Below are positions 35,030 to 43,465 of a stretch of 64,000 bases of DNA, one piece after another. Position numbers and translations under genes: made by a program. Every line of letters starts with the position of its first letter. Within the stretch, counting starts at the first letter, position 1. The DNA is from Bacillus sp. EB600 (GTDB taxonomy: Bacteria; Bacillota; Bacilli; Bacillales; Cytobacillaceae): NCBI RefSeq assembly GCF_024494385.1, contig NZ_JAEVLT010000013.1, forward strand, positions 1 through 64,000, in the 5' to 3' direction. The notes beneath the pieces are model-generated. The model did no database searches, was not told where the DNA came from, and saw only the letters and a program-made list of their open reading frames with translations.

Positions 35030-35614
35030 ATGGAAAAAAGCTGGTTATCTTCACAAATAGGGCAGCGGTTGCGATTTCATCGTCAACAGCGCCAATTATC
35101 ATTGGATGAACTTGCCGAATTAACGACAGTGAGCAAACCGATGCTTAGTCAAATTGAACGAGGCACTTCAAACCCAACGGTATCAGTACTTTGGAAAATA
35201 GCGAATGGATTACAAATTCCGATTGCTTCATTCCTTATGAAAAACTCATCAATTCGGATTATCCGTGAGCACGAACAGCCTTTTTTAAAAGAGGATCACG
35301 ATTTATTTGAAACCTATAACACTTTTGCATCCCCTGGAATCCCACTTGAAATTTATCGAATTCGGATGCTGCCAGGCTGCACACATATTTCTGAGCCTAA
35401 TGAGATTGGTGTTTTAAAGTTTATAACAGTCCATTCAGGTTCCTTAACCATTAAAATTGGACATGAAGAAACATCCTCTTTGAAAAAAGGAGATGCCATC
35501 TCTTTTTCAAATGATGTGAACCAAGTTTATCAGAACGAAACAAATGCGTTTTGTGAATTTAACATGTGCATTTTTTATTCTAGTCCCCAAATTCAATCTA
35601 GGTCTGGAGCTTAA
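35030..35614 (+). CDS. XRE-family regulator with cupin domain
   Basis: Transcriptional regulator of 194 residues. An N-terminal lambda-repressor-like helix-turn-helix (residues 9-65: LRFHRQQRQLSLDELAELT, KPMLSQIERGTSNPT, LWKIANGL) is followed by a C-terminal cupin (about 95-185) containing the LKFITVHSGSLTIKIG and LKKGDAISFSND strands. Such HTH-cupin proteins commonly control amino-acid or polyamine catabolism and bind a small ligand. It is divergent from rocA-rocD, so it may act on them, but the rocA promoter signals point to a RocR-type activator instead. The ATG follows AAGGAG. Confidence 0.92.
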   Translation: MEKSWLSSQIGQRLRFHRQQRQLSLDELAELTTVSKPMLSQIERGTSNPTVSVLWKIANGLQIPIASFLMKNSSIRIIREHEQPFLKEDHDLFETYNTFASPGIPLEIYRIRMLPGCTHISEPNEIGVLKFITVHSGSLTIKIGHEETSSLKKGDAISFSNDVNQVYQNETNAFCEFNMCIFYSSPQIQSRSGA

Positions 35615-35647
35615 TTAAAATAACTGAGATGAAAGGTTGTTATATAG

Positions 35648-36046
35648 ATGGCAATTCAAATTGAAACGATCTATTATTTAGAAAATCCTGAGGAAGGCGT
35701 TAAAAAATGTGTTACAGAATCACAATTGAGATATGAGGACATTATTAAGGATATTTTTGGTGTGGCACTTGTGAGTGACCTGCCGATCATGATTCAATAT
35801 AATAAAAAATTTCAAGAATGTATTTGTAATGCAAATAAAATCACTGCGAACCAAATTAGTTTAGATATGATTTTCCGTGTAGCCTCGAAGAGTGATTTAC
35901 TTGAATTCAAGAAGGAATATCTAGCTGCTGAAAATAATAATGAAGAAATTGTTCCCCCTCCATTTGATTCCATCATTAAGCTTACCGAAGGAATTTTTAA
36001 ATGGAATGAAAATGATTCTTCTTATATTCAGTTAAAGACTAAATGA
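35648..36046 (+). CDS. hypothetical protein
   Basis: A 132-residue soluble protein of unknown family, beginning MAIQIETIYYLENPEEGVKK. It has a mixed composition, two Cys near FQECICNANK, and an acidic C-terminal half with ENNNEEIVPPPF. No signal peptide or membrane segment. It lies 33 bases after the XRE-cupin gene on the same strand with only a weak AAAGG site, and both end at the terminator at 36098, so they may form a two-gene unit. Nothing in the sequence shows its function. Confidence 0.7.
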   Translation: MAIQIETIYYLENPEEGVKKCVTESQLRYEDIIKDIFGVALVSDLPIMIQYNKKFQECICNANKITANQISLDMIFRVASKSDLLEFKKEYLAAENNNEEIVPPPFDSIIKLTEGIFKWNENDSSYIQLKTK

Positions 36047-36097
36047 TTTAATTATTGGAGTTATCTATGTTTAAAAGTAATTCCTTATATTTTTAGG

Positions 36098-36137
36098 ACC
36101 TTCTCTCAACTTTCTTATTTGCGAGAAGGTTTTTTTA
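36098..36137 (+). terminator. terminator after hypothetical gene
   Basis: ACCTTCTC (36098-36105) pairs with GAGAAGGT (36123-36130), followed by seven T. Confidence 0.88.
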
Positions 36138-36353
36138 TTTTCTTACAATATGCTACTGTAACATTATCGTCACAAATTGGATTTAAAAGTAATTTATATA
36201 AATTTTATTTTTCAAATATATTGATTTTTTCTAACATACGTTATATTATAAAATTCGTTGTTGAAAAAATTCGACAAAATTCGTTATTATTTTTATTCGG
36301 TTCATTTTATCAGAATATTTAGACAAAATATACGTAATAGGAGGAAATAGATT

Positions 36354-37748
36354 ATGGATTTGTTTAGAAAAAAATCCATTCAAGATTTACTAAGGGACAC
36401 GGGCAAAAAGGATGTTACTTTAAAAAAAGAATTAGGCGCTTTTGATTTAGCGATGCTGGGAATTGGCGCAATCGTTGGAACCGGGATTTTCGTTCTTACC
36501 GGAGTAGCGGCTGCCGAACATGCCGGCCCAGCACTAGTCCTTTCCTTTATTTTATCTGGAATTGTTTGTATATTTGCAGCCCTTTGCTATGCAGAGTTTG
36601 CTTCCACTGTGCCAGTATCGGGCAGTGCCTACACATATAGCTATGCTACCTTTGGAGAAATCATTGCATGGATATTAGGCTGGGATTTGATTCTTGAATA
36701 CGGGTTTGCCAGTGCTTCTGTTGCCAGCGGATGGTCAGGTTATTTTCAAGGATTGATCCAAGGATTTGGGATCCATATTCCTAAAGCAATCTCAAGTGCA
36801 TATGACCCTGCAAATGGAACGTTTATTGATGTACCTGCCATTTTCATCACTCTGTTTATTACATTCTTATTAACACGAGGAGCAAAACAATCGGCCCGAT
36901 TTAATGCAATCATGGTTATTATTAAAATAGCTGTTGTTCTCCTGTTTCTTGGGGTCGGGGCTTGGTATGTGAAGCCAGCTAACTGGACTCCATTCATGCC
37001 ATTTGGATTTTCAGGGGTAACCGCTGGTGCAGCAACAGCCTTCTATGCATATATCGGCTTTGATGCTGTATCTACAGCTGCAGAAGAGGTTAAAAACCCG
37101 CAGCGTAACATGCCAATCGGAATTATTGCTTCGTTGGTTGTCTGTACAATTCTATATGTAGCCGTTTCAGCTGTATTAACTGGAATTGTACCCTACCAAC
37201 TGCTTGACGTGAAAAATCCTGTCGCATTTGGACTAACTTATATTCACCAGGATTGGATTGCAGGATTCATTTCCCTAGGAGCAATTGCCGGGATCACAAC
37301 GGTTTTAACGGTAATGGTTTATGGACAAACGCGCTTGTTTTATTCAATCAGCCGTGATGGACTACTTCCAAAGGTTTTTTCAAAAATAGATAAGAAAAAG
37401 CAAACTCCGGTCGTAAATACTTGGATCACATTCATTCTTGTTTCTATTTTTTCCGGATTAATACCACTTGGGAAGCTTGCTGAATTAACGAATATTGGTA
37501 CGCTGTTTGCATTCATGTCTGTTTCTATCGGTATTTTGTATCTCCGCAAAACACAAGGGGCGCCGAAAACGGGCTTTCGCGTTCCATTTGTACCTTGGAT
37601 TCCGATTCTTGCCTTCTTATCCTGCGGATACCTAGTGATCCAACTTCCATCCATAACCTGGATCAGCTTCTTGATATGGCTCGTAATCGGCTTAGTTATT
37701 TACTTTAGCTATGGAAGAAGACACTCCACTTTAAATAACAAAAGCTAG
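36354..37748 (+). CDS. yfnA: APC-family amino acid permease (YfnA-like)
   Basis: Cationic-amino-acid-transporter subgroup permease of 464 residues with twelve hydrophobic segments. Family signatures: LGAFDLAMLGIGAIVGTGIFVLTG split as LGAFDLAML and GIGAIVGTGIFV in helix 1, FCYAEFAS-type LCYAEFASTVPVSGSAYTY in helix 3, and FYAYIGFDAVSTAAEEVKNP in helix 6. B. subtilis YfnA has a near-identical length. The ATG follows AGGAGG. The upstream gap has three AAATTCG motifs at 36251-36283 and one exact Spo0A box (36270-36276), which could mean growth-phase control. Substrate not determined. Confidence 0.93.
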   Translation: MDLFRKKSIQDLLRDTGKKDVTLKKELGAFDLAMLGIGAIVGTGIFVLTGVAAAEHAGPALVLSFILSGIVCIFAALCYAEFASTVPVSGSAYTYSYATFGEIIAWILGWDLILEYGFASASVASGWSGYFQGLIQGFGIHIPKAISSAYDPANGTFIDVPAIFITLFITFLLTRGAKQSARFNAIMVIIKIAVVLLFLGVGAWYVKPANWTPFMPFGFSGVTAGAATAFYAYIGFDAVSTAAEEVKNPQRNMPIGIIASLVVCTILYVAVSAVLTGIVPYQLLDVKNPVAFGLTYIHQDWIAGFISLGAIAGITTVLTVMVYGQTRLFYSISRDGLLPKVFSKIDKKKQTPVVNTWITFILVSIFSGLIPLGKLAELTNIGTLFAFMSVSIGILYLRKTQGAPKTGFRVPFVPWIPILAFLSCGYLVIQLPSITWISFLIWLVIGLVIYFSYGRRHSTLNNKS

Positions 37749-37762
37749 TTGATGAATAGGCA

Positions 37763-37796
37763 AAAACGCTTGGATATAGATCCGAGCGTTTTTTTT
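37763..37796 (+). terminator. terminator of amino acid permease gene
   Basis: AAAACGCTTGGAT pairs with ATCCGAGCGTTTT (one wobble) around ATAG; at least eight T follow. Confidence 0.92.
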
Positions 37797-37820
37797 CCCA
37801 CTTCAACTGAAGTCTAAAAG

Positions 37821-37967
37821 ATTCTACATATTTTTAGTGCCATTCTACATATTTGTCAACGGATTCTACGTATTTTAAAGTTGATTCTACACATATTTGA
37901 AAGTATTCTACATGTTTTTAGGTGGATTCTACATATTTTCGGTGCAATTCTACATTTGCCCCTTGTG
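37821..37967. repeat. seven-copy 21-bp tandem array
   Basis: ATTCTAC begins at 37821, 37842, 37863, 37884, 37905, 37926 and 37947, an exact 21-bp period. The first 12 or so bases (ATTCTACATATT) are conserved, the remaining nine vary. Twenty-one bases is two helical turns, so all copies face the same side of the DNA. There is no spacer-like unique sequence, so it is not a CRISPR. It lies between a permease terminator and the HIT gene. Confidence 0.95.
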
Positions 37968-38207
37968 TGGCAATCAGCCGATAAATGTAACACAGTTTAT
38001 ATATACCTTATCTTCAAACTGTGTCAAATCTTTGAAGAGTCTTCTTGTTTCCTTAGTAGTTTGGCTTCTTATACTCGTATATTCCTTTTAAAGACTGTTA
38101 CAATATACTAGTATCCCAATCAAAGTATACATTTAGCAATGTATGCAGACAACATTAGTGGATATTTTAATTAATATTGTTAATAGGAAATAAGAGAGGA
38201 TTTGAAA
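37968..38207. other. gap between 21-bp array and HIT gene
   Basis: Non-coding, AT-rich. ACACAGTTT at 37992-38000 and AAACTGTGT at 38016-38024 form a 9-bp dyad. A promoter for the HIT gene should lie in the last 100 bases, but none is clear-cut. Confidence 0.5.
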
Positions 38208-38633
38208 ATGATGGAATTAAACAAAGATTGTATGTATTGCATGGAGGATGAACGACGGGACAACCTTATGATTGAAATAGGCAAGCTTGATGTCTCGACA
38301 GTCTTTCTTTTTAAAGAGCAAACCTATAAGGGTAGAGTTAATGTAGTTTATAAGGATCATGTGAAAGAACTGTTTGAACTTAACGAACAGGAATTAGCAG
38401 CATTTATGAAGGATGTAAAAAAGGCTGCTTCAGCTGTGGACAAGGCTTTCCAACCGAATAAGATTAATTACGGGGCTTATGGAGATACATTGCATCATTT
38501 GCATATGCATGTGGTGCCTAAATATGAAGGAAAAGAAAATTGGGGTTCAACCTTCGAAATGAATCCTGGTAAAACATATTTGACCGATGAAGAATATGCA
38601 GATGTGATTGAAAAAATTAAAAAATACCTATAA
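38208..38633 (+). CDS. HIT-family protein
   Basis: Histidine-triad nucleotide-binding protein of about 141 residues; the family hydrolyses or transfers nucleotides from AMP-linked or dinucleotide substrates. The active-site triad reads HLHMHVVP (about residue 101-108). A pair of Cys (CMYCMEDE) near the N-terminus could bind zinc, as in several HIT proteins. The ATG at 38208 follows AGAGAGGA; a TTG two codons upstream is less likely. It is monocistronic, with its own terminator. Confidence 0.93.
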   Translation: MMELNKDCMYCMEDERRDNLMIEIGKLDVSTVFLFKEQTYKGRVNVVYKDHVKELFELNEQELAAFMKDVKKAASAVDKAFQPNKINYGAYGDTLHHLHMHVVPKYEGKENWGSTFEMNPGKTYLTDEEYADVIEKIKKYL

Positions 38634-38647
38634 TGTCACTACATATG

Positions 38648-38679
38648 TTGAGGGGATCTTGGATCGCCTCAATTTTTTT
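38648..38679 (+). terminator. terminator of HIT gene
   Basis: TTGAGGGGATC pairs with GATCGCCTCAA (one mismatch), then seven T. Confidence 0.9.
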
Positions 38680-38847
38680 GCCGAGATTTCAACTAGAATA
38701 TATTCCACAGTATTAGTTTATTTGGAAAATTTATCATTTTAAAATGTTCTTTACCAAAAGCACACCATATATAAAAAAACATCCATGGACTCCACAATTA
38801 TCCAATCACAAGCAAAATTTAACAACCTTTTTTGATTAGAAAGAATA

Positions 38848-38876
38848 TTGACGAACTTTTTAATTAAAAGTATTAT
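38848..38876 (+). promoter_or_regulatory. sigma-A promoter of POT transporter
   Basis: TTGACG (38848-38853), 17 bases, TATTAT (38871-38876), about 30 bases before the start. Confidence 0.75.
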
Positions 38877-38903
38877 TGTAGAATAGAATAAGGAGGTTGT
38901 AAG

Positions 38904-40397
38904 ATGTCAGACTTAAATAGGCAGAAAATTGTGGAAAGTGTGCCTCAGAAAGGATTTTTTGGACATCCTAAAGGCTTATTCACTCTTTTCTTCACGGAAT
39001 TCTGGGAAAGATTTTCTTACTATGGTATGAAAGCGATCCTTGTTTACTACTTGTATTATGAAGTGTCAAAAGGTGGTTTAGGACTTGACCAGCAGACTGC
39101 CCTTGCCATTACGTCCATATATGGATCATTAGTTTATATGTCAGGAATTATCGGCGGCTGGCTGGCTGATAGGATTTTCGGAACATCAAAAGCTGTATTT
39201 TACGGCGGTATATTGATCATGTTTGGTCACATCGCTTTGTCTATACCAGGGAGCTTACCTATGTTCTTTGTATCGATGGTTCTGATTATCCTTGGTACAG
39301 GGCTGCTGAAACCGAATGTATCAACGATTGTTGGTGAATTGTATAGTATTAAAGACGTCCGTCGTGATGCCGGATTCAGTATTTTTTACACGGGAATTAA
39401 CGCTGGAGCCTTCCTTTCCCCGCTAATTGTCGGAACGGTTGGCATGAAGTATAATTTCCACCTAGGCTTTGGCTTGGCTGCAATCGGCATGTTCATCGGT
39501 TTAATGGTCTTTATTTTTACAAAGAAAACTAGTCTCGGTCTTGCCGGCAGGTATGTTACAAACCCTATCGCCAAAACTGAAAAGAAAAAAGTTTTCACGC
39601 AAATCGTGGTCGCTTTCATTATTATTGCCATTTTAGTTGCGGTTGCTATTTCCACCGGACTTTTAACTGTTCAATCCTTTATTGGCCTTGTCGGGATCTT
39701 AGGATTTTTAATTCCCGCCAGTTACTTCGTTGTAATGTATCGCAGTCCAAAAACAACCCGCGAAGAGCGTTCACGGATTATTGCTTATATTCCACTTTTT
39801 ATAGCATCTGTTATGTTTTGGGCAATTGAGGAGCAAGGATCAACCATTCTGGCGAATTTTGCTGATAAACGGACGCAATTGGATTTTGCAGGAATGCATA
39901 TTTCACCTGCATGGTTTCAATCATTGAATCCACTATTTATCATTGTTTTTGCACCAATCGTTGGTGCACTTTGGGTAAAATTAAATGACCGCCAGCCAAC
40001 GATCCCCAAAAAATTCTCGTTTGGTTTATTGTTTGCCGGTTTATCATTCCTTATTATTTTAGTGCCAGCATGGTTTGGCGGAGCTCACGCACTCGTGAAC
40101 CCATTATGGCTCGTACTTAGTTATTTCATTGTTGTCATTGGGGAATTGTGCTTATCACCTGTTGGACTCTCGGCTACGACGAAATTAGCACCTGCTGCTT
40201 TCTCGGCGCAAATGATGAGTTTATGGTTTTTATCTAACTCTGCTGCCCAGGCACTTAATGCACAATTGGTTAAATTTTACACACCAGCGACCGAAATGAC
40301 CTACTTTGGAGTGATCGGTGTCGCATCAATTATCCTCTCAATTTTATTATTTGTACTATCACCAAAAATTCAAGGCTATATGAAAGGAATCAGGTAA
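38904..40397 (+). CDS. POT-family di-/tripeptide transporter
   Basis: Proton-coupled oligopeptide symporter of 497 residues with about 14 hydrophobic segments. The family motif ExxERFxYYG is present as EFWERFSYYGMKAILVYYL in helix 1, and GTGLLKPNVSTIVGELY and the second POT signature FSIFYTGINAGAFLSPL follow. B. subtilis YclF and lactococcal DtpT are relatives of similar length. AAGGAGG precedes the ATG and a sigma-A promoter lies just upstream; monocistronic. It brings peptides into the cytosol for nutrition. Confidence 0.95.
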   Translation: MSDLNRQKIVESVPQKGFFGHPKGLFTLFFTEFWERFSYYGMKAILVYYLYYEVSKGGLGLDQQTALAITSIYGSLVYMSGIIGGWLADRIFGTSKAVFYGGILIMFGHIALSIPGSLPMFFVSMVLIILGTGLLKPNVSTIVGELYSIKDVRRDAGFSIFYTGINAGAFLSPLIVGTVGMKYNFHLGFGLAAIGMFIGLMVFIFTKKTSLGLAGRYVTNPIAKTEKKKVFTQIVVAFIIIAILVAVAISTGLLTVQSFIGLVGILGFLIPASYFVVMYRSPKTTREERSRIIAYIPLFIASVMFWAIEEQGSTILANFADKRTQLDFAGMHISPAWFQSLNPLFIIVFAPIVGALWVKLNDRQPTIPKKFSFGLLFAGLSFLIILVPAWFGGAHALVNPLWLVLSYFIVVIGELCLSPVGLSATTKLAPAAFSAQMMSLWFLSNSAAQALNAQLVKFYTPATEMTYFGVIGVASIILSILLFVLSPKIQGYMKGIR

Positions 40398-40555
40398 AAG
40401 CCTTTTCCTTCATCATGCAATAGCACAACCTGATAAAAAAGTTACGGAGCTGAATCAGCACTGTAGCCTTTTTTAAGTAATACCCTCTTTCTCCCAATTA
40501 ACATCCACGTAGGATGCGACAAATCCAATTGCTACAGTAGCCCTTCAATTTAATA

Positions 40556-40593
40556 TAAAAGAAACCGACAAACTTTTCCACTCGGTCGGTTTC
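40556..40593 (-). terminator. terminator of tubulin-like gene
   Basis: GAAACCGAC (40561-40569) pairs with GTCGGTTTC (40585-40593). Read on the minus strand it is followed by a T-rich run, about 100 bases after the tubulin-like stop. Confidence 0.75.
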
Positions 40594-40694
40594 TTCTTCA
40601 TATGAAAGTGAATACCTGTAGACACATTGTTTATTTTTAAATATGGAAATCAATCCTGAATGGAAATTGTGGCAAAAAACGAATGCCCCTTTAG

Positions 40695-41807
40695 TTAACT
40701 TTTGTACTTAGATATCTTAGCTGATATAGATCCTGCCTGTCTCTCTGGTGATCTGGCTTTTAGGTGGGATGCCCAAGCTATTTTCGATTCATACTTCTGA
40801 GTATGCTCCTTGTTGACTAGGTTTTGTAATCGCTCTTTATTCTTTTCAAGAAAATCCTCAAGAGCCAACAGCCGGCGGGTTGGGAAAGGAAGACCCGCTA
40901 GGATGGTGATGATCGCAGGATCAGACTCCGAGATATAGGTCCCTTCGAATAATTCAAGCGGTTCTCCGACTTTTTCAAAGATTGATGGAACATTAATTAG
41001 CTTCGACATTTTTTCGGGCCCATTATAAATGAGACCAGCTCGAATGACGCCAGTTGATTCGACGGGACAAAATATGGTACTTGCCCAGGATTGTTGAATT
41101 TTACTGGATACATCTGAGGTAGTTTTAGCGTCAGTGATCGTTGCTGAGGATATAATTGTTACTCCTCTAGTGTTAAGGATATTAAAAAGATCAGTCTCAT
41201 CAAAGTTACCGTATAAAGAACTCATTTTCGTTACCTGCAGTACACCACTAATTGCTTCCATGACTTGATAATTGGAAGAAAGGTAGATTTGATGTTTACT
41301 GGATTGTGGGTTCAACTTACGCATTTGATCATTATCTACCAGAAACACAGAAGAAATCGCCTCTATCTTTGAAATTTCTTCAATGCACTCCGCTGCATTG
41401 ATCCTGTTGCCTGCTAATACGTTTCGGTCAGGTAAAATCGCAATAGCCCCGATAATGACGCCTGGCAGTTGATCCACTAACAAATCAATTAAGAGTGGAC
41501 TCATACCGGATCCAGTCCCGCCATCAGTAGAGAAGGCCACCAGTAATAGCTTAATATTTTTAAAGGAACGCTTTACAAACTCAGTTATCTCACGATGGTT
41601 ATCCTTAACGGCTTTTATTCCTATGGACCTATTTTGCCCGGCACCATTAAAACCTGGGAGAAAAAACTTCTTATCTACTCTTGTGTTAACGATTCCATCC
41701 CTTTGGTTCGTATTAATAAGGGCGGTTTGAAAGCCCATGGTTGATGCTATCTCAGCTATATTACCGCCTGCTTGACCGACACCCAAGATTCCAATTGATT
41801 TCACCAT
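40695..41807 (-). CDS. orphan tubulin/FtsZ-superfamily GTPase
   Basis: A 370-residue protein with the tubulin-superfamily GTPase pattern but clearly not housekeeping FtsZ. Visible: the N-terminal nucleotide loop GVGQAGGNIAEIA (residues 9-21), the G-box tubulin signature STDGGTGSGMSP (93-104), and a catalytic T7-type loop NFDETDLFNI (201-210) with both acidic residues, so the polymer could hydrolyse GTP. The GQAGGN form recalls TubZ/RepX plasmid-segregation proteins more than FtsZ (about 380 residues with GGGGN). It lacks an FtsZ-type C-terminal FtsA/ZipA peptide, ending instead in a basic tail. The ATG at 41807 follows AAGGAGGGG. No TubR-like gene or centromere array is adjacent; monocistronic. 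Confidence 0.85.
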   Translation of the reverse strand: MVKSIGILGVGQAGGNIAEIASTMGFQTALINTNQRDGIVNTRVDKKFFLPGFNGAGQNRSIGIKAVKDNHREITEFVKRSFKNIKLLLVAFSTDGGTGSGMSPLLIDLLVDQLPGVIIGAIAILPDRNVLAGNRINAAECIEEISKIEAISSVFLVDNDQMRKLNPQSSKHQIYLSSNYQVMEAISGVLQVTKMSSLYGNFDETDLFNILNTRGVTIISSATITDAKTTSDVSSKIQQSWASTIFCPVESTGVIRAGLIYNGPEKMSKLINVPSIFEKVGEPLELFEGTYISESDPAIITILAGLPFPTRRLLALEDFLEKNKERLQNLVNKEHTQKYESKIAWASHLKARSPERQAGSISAKISKYKS

Positions 41808-41821
41808 ATCCCCTCCTTGTC

Positions 41822-41849
41822 TTACTATGATAATACTCAAATTTTATGA
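41822..41849 (-). promoter_or_regulatory. possible sporulation-type promoter of tubulin-like gene
   Basis: On the minus strand TCATAAA (41849-41843), 13 bases and CATAGTAA (41829-41822) resemble a sigma-E-type promoter (CATA-rich -35, CATACAAT-like -10). Close to the ribosome binding site, so speculative. Confidence 0.25.
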
Positions 41850-41874
41850 AATTAGACTTTTTCATTTTAGAATA

Positions 41875-41911
41875 GGTAAAAAAAGTGGGAGAAAAAAGCA
41901 CTTTTTTTACC
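41875..41911. other. 13-bp perfect inverted repeat between SDR and tubulin-like gene
   Basis: GGTAAAAAAAGTG (41875-41887) and CACTTTTTTTACC (41899-41911) are perfect complements. A second stem, GGCTGT with ACAGCC, lies next to it at about 41930-41953. Together they probably end the SDR transcript. Confidence 0.7.
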
Positions 41912-41967
41912 GCCTAATTGGCTGTTCGATAACCCGACAGCCTTTTCCGCTCACTAGGCAGCTTTAT

Positions 41968-42729
41968 TTAAAAATTCATTTTTGACTGCCCACCATCTAC
42001 ATTCATACTCGCTCCCACAACCCAAGAAGCTTTTTCAGAAGCTAAGAATACAGCTACATTGGCAATTTCTTCAGGCGTGCCAAATCGTCCAGCCGGAATT
42101 TCTCGACGAATAAACTCTTCTATGCCTTTCGGATCTGCCTCTTGGCGTTTTTTCCAGTTCCCTGTTTCATGAAGGATACTTCCAGGGGCAATACTGTTTA
42201 CTCTAATTCCAAATGGAATCACTTCATCAGCCAATGATTTGGTAAAGCTAATGAGGGCGGCCTTTGCATTGTTATAGGTTACTTTTCCGCCACTCTCCCG
42301 CCCGAAAACAGACGTAATATTGATAATCGATCCTGTTTGAAATTTTTTCATATTCTTGACAGCTAATTTACTTAAATGGACAGCTGAAAAATAATTTAGC
42401 TCCAGTGCCTGATAGAATAAATCCATCTCCGTTTCCGTTGCACTCCCCCCATTACTGCCACCAGCATTATTGATTAACACATCTATCGATCCGTTTTGCT
42501 CAATATACGATTGGATTAGTTTTTCCCGCTCATTTGCATTTGTTAGATCTGCTTGAAAAATTGCTATGTTCCCACCTAGTTCTAGTTTCGTTTTTTCTAA
42601 AGCCTCCAACCCGCGAGCAGCAATCGAAACCTTGGCCCCTTCTGAGACAAATCCCTGGGCAATGGCTTTTCCTATCCCCATTGAACCACCTGTAATAAGA
42701 ATATTTTTCCCTTGTAAATGCAAGTCCAT
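41968..42729 (-). CDS. SDR-family oxidoreductase
   Basis: Classical short-chain dehydrogenase/reductase, 253 residues, NAD(P)-dependent. The cofactor motif TGGSMGIG (about 14-21), NNAGG, the catalytic Ser in NITSVFG and YNNAK (Tyr and Lys of the active site) are intact, and the C-terminus shows the usual PEEIANVAVFLAS and GASMNVDGG. Substrate cannot be told; relatives include 3-oxoacyl-ACP reductases and glucose dehydrogenases. The ATG follows AAAGGAG. Monocistronic. Confidence 0.92.
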   Translation of the reverse strand: MDLHLQGKNILITGGSMGIGKAIAQGFVSEGAKVSIAARGLEALEKTKLELGGNIAIFQADLTNANEREKLIQSYIEQNGSIDVLINNAGGSNGGSATETEMDLFYQALELNYFSAVHLSKLAVKNMKKFQTGSIINITSVFGRESGGKVTYNNAKAALISFTKSLADEVIPFGIRVNSIAPGSILHETGNWKKRQEADPKGIEEFIRREIPAGRFGTPEEIANVAVFLASEKASWVVGASMNVDGGQSKMNF

Positions 42730-42795
42730 TTTTAAAACTCCTTTTTATGCAGCTAACTAGATATAGTTTATATTGGCTATCATTAAGAATCAAAA

Positions 42796-42832
42796 AAACA
42801 CTTTATTCTGTTTTACTAAGAATAAAGTGTTT
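42796..42832 (-). terminator. terminator of the 57-residue gene
   Basis: Arms 42796-42809 and 42819-42832 are perfect 14-bp complements; on the minus strand a run of seven T follows. Confidence 0.9.
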
Positions 42833-42869
42833 GCATGTAATTTCTTAACAATCTATATCTAGCCATTTG

Positions 42870-43043
42870 CTAATCTTGAAACCCGGATAATTGCTGCTTT
42901 GCAGAGTTAAGCGAATTGATTGCTTGTTGAATCTTTTCTTTGTTATCTGGTTTTTCCGCAGAATTTAGTGCTTGTTCTAATGTGCTAACAGTCGTTTGTA
43001 CTGATGAAATGCTTTGGTCAACGTATTGTTTAGCTTTTGGCAT
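42870..43043 (-). CDS. 57-residue small helical protein
   Basis: A short gene encoding MPKAKQYVDQSISSVQTTVS and ending NSAKQQLSGFQD. Composition (Gln, Ser, Lys, Glu, regular hydrophobics) suggests a two-helix hairpin or coiled coil. AAGGAAG precedes the ATG and a strong terminator follows the stop, so it is a genuine unit. Small Gln/Ser-rich proteins of this type in Bacillus are often made in sporulation, but I do not recognise a named family. Confidence 0.7.
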   Translation of the reverse strand: MPKAKQYVDQSISSVQTTVSTLEQALNSAEKPDNKEKIQQAINSLNSAKQQLSGFQD

Positions 43044-43140
43044 TTATAACACTTCCTTTTAAAATATTTTCAAAAGTAGTATCTGCACAAAATCATTAAA
43101 ATATTTATTTACAGGTTTAAAATTGCTTTTCTCGTTATTA

Positions 43141-43305
43141 TTAAGCAGATATCTTCCCGCGGTTTCTCATTTGCAAATTGATTAAAATATCAAGTTTTTT
43201 ACTAAGCTTGATCGTTTCTTCAGAAGCAAGTCCCTGGGACTCCCCAACTGCAATCATTCTTTTCCGAAGCTTTTCTATATCTTTAAGTAAAGTTTCATTA
43301 TTCAT
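43141..43305 (-). CDS. Spo0E-like sporulation regulatory protein
   Basis: A 54-residue protein: [20 protein letters not shown], then [19 protein letters not shown] and [15 protein letters not shown]. The helix-loop-helix layout with [15 protein letters not shown] matches the Spo0E aspartyl-phosphatase family signature (S-x-x-LD-x-LI), whose members such as YnzD and YisI dephosphorylate Spo0A~P and delay sporulation. Length fits. GGGGCGG precedes the ATG. A second, slightly longer Spo0E-like gene is at 52473, with the motif SEELDKLI. Confidence 0.82.
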   Translation of the reverse strand: MNNETLLKDIEKLRKRMIAVGESQGLASEETIKLSKKLDILINLQMRNRGKISA

Positions 43306-43465
43306 TGTTAACCGCCCCTTGTATACAACAATACTATTCTACCAAGAAAAAGAAGATTCGGTAATATGTAACCTATCACCAAATATCGACAATCTTTTGC
43401 GAATTAGATAAAAAGGCAATTTTCTAATGACTAGTTATTCCACCCGATTAATAGCCATAACAAAC

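Noticed and set aside
36119..36322. 67-residue ORF after the terminator at 36098
   Set aside because: Very AT-rich, begins inside the terminator and overlaps the permease promoter region.
37821..37967. CRISPR array
   Set aside because: Period of 21 bases with no unique spacers of normal length and no cas genes.
37881..38111. ORF with 7-residue repeats (ILHIFxx)
   Set aside because: It is the translation of the 21-bp DNA array, with no ribosome binding site; the repeat is better explained as DNA.
40436..40474. Possible terminator of the POT gene (GCTG-AAT-CAGC then T run)
   Set aside because: The stem is only four pairs; not enough to call.
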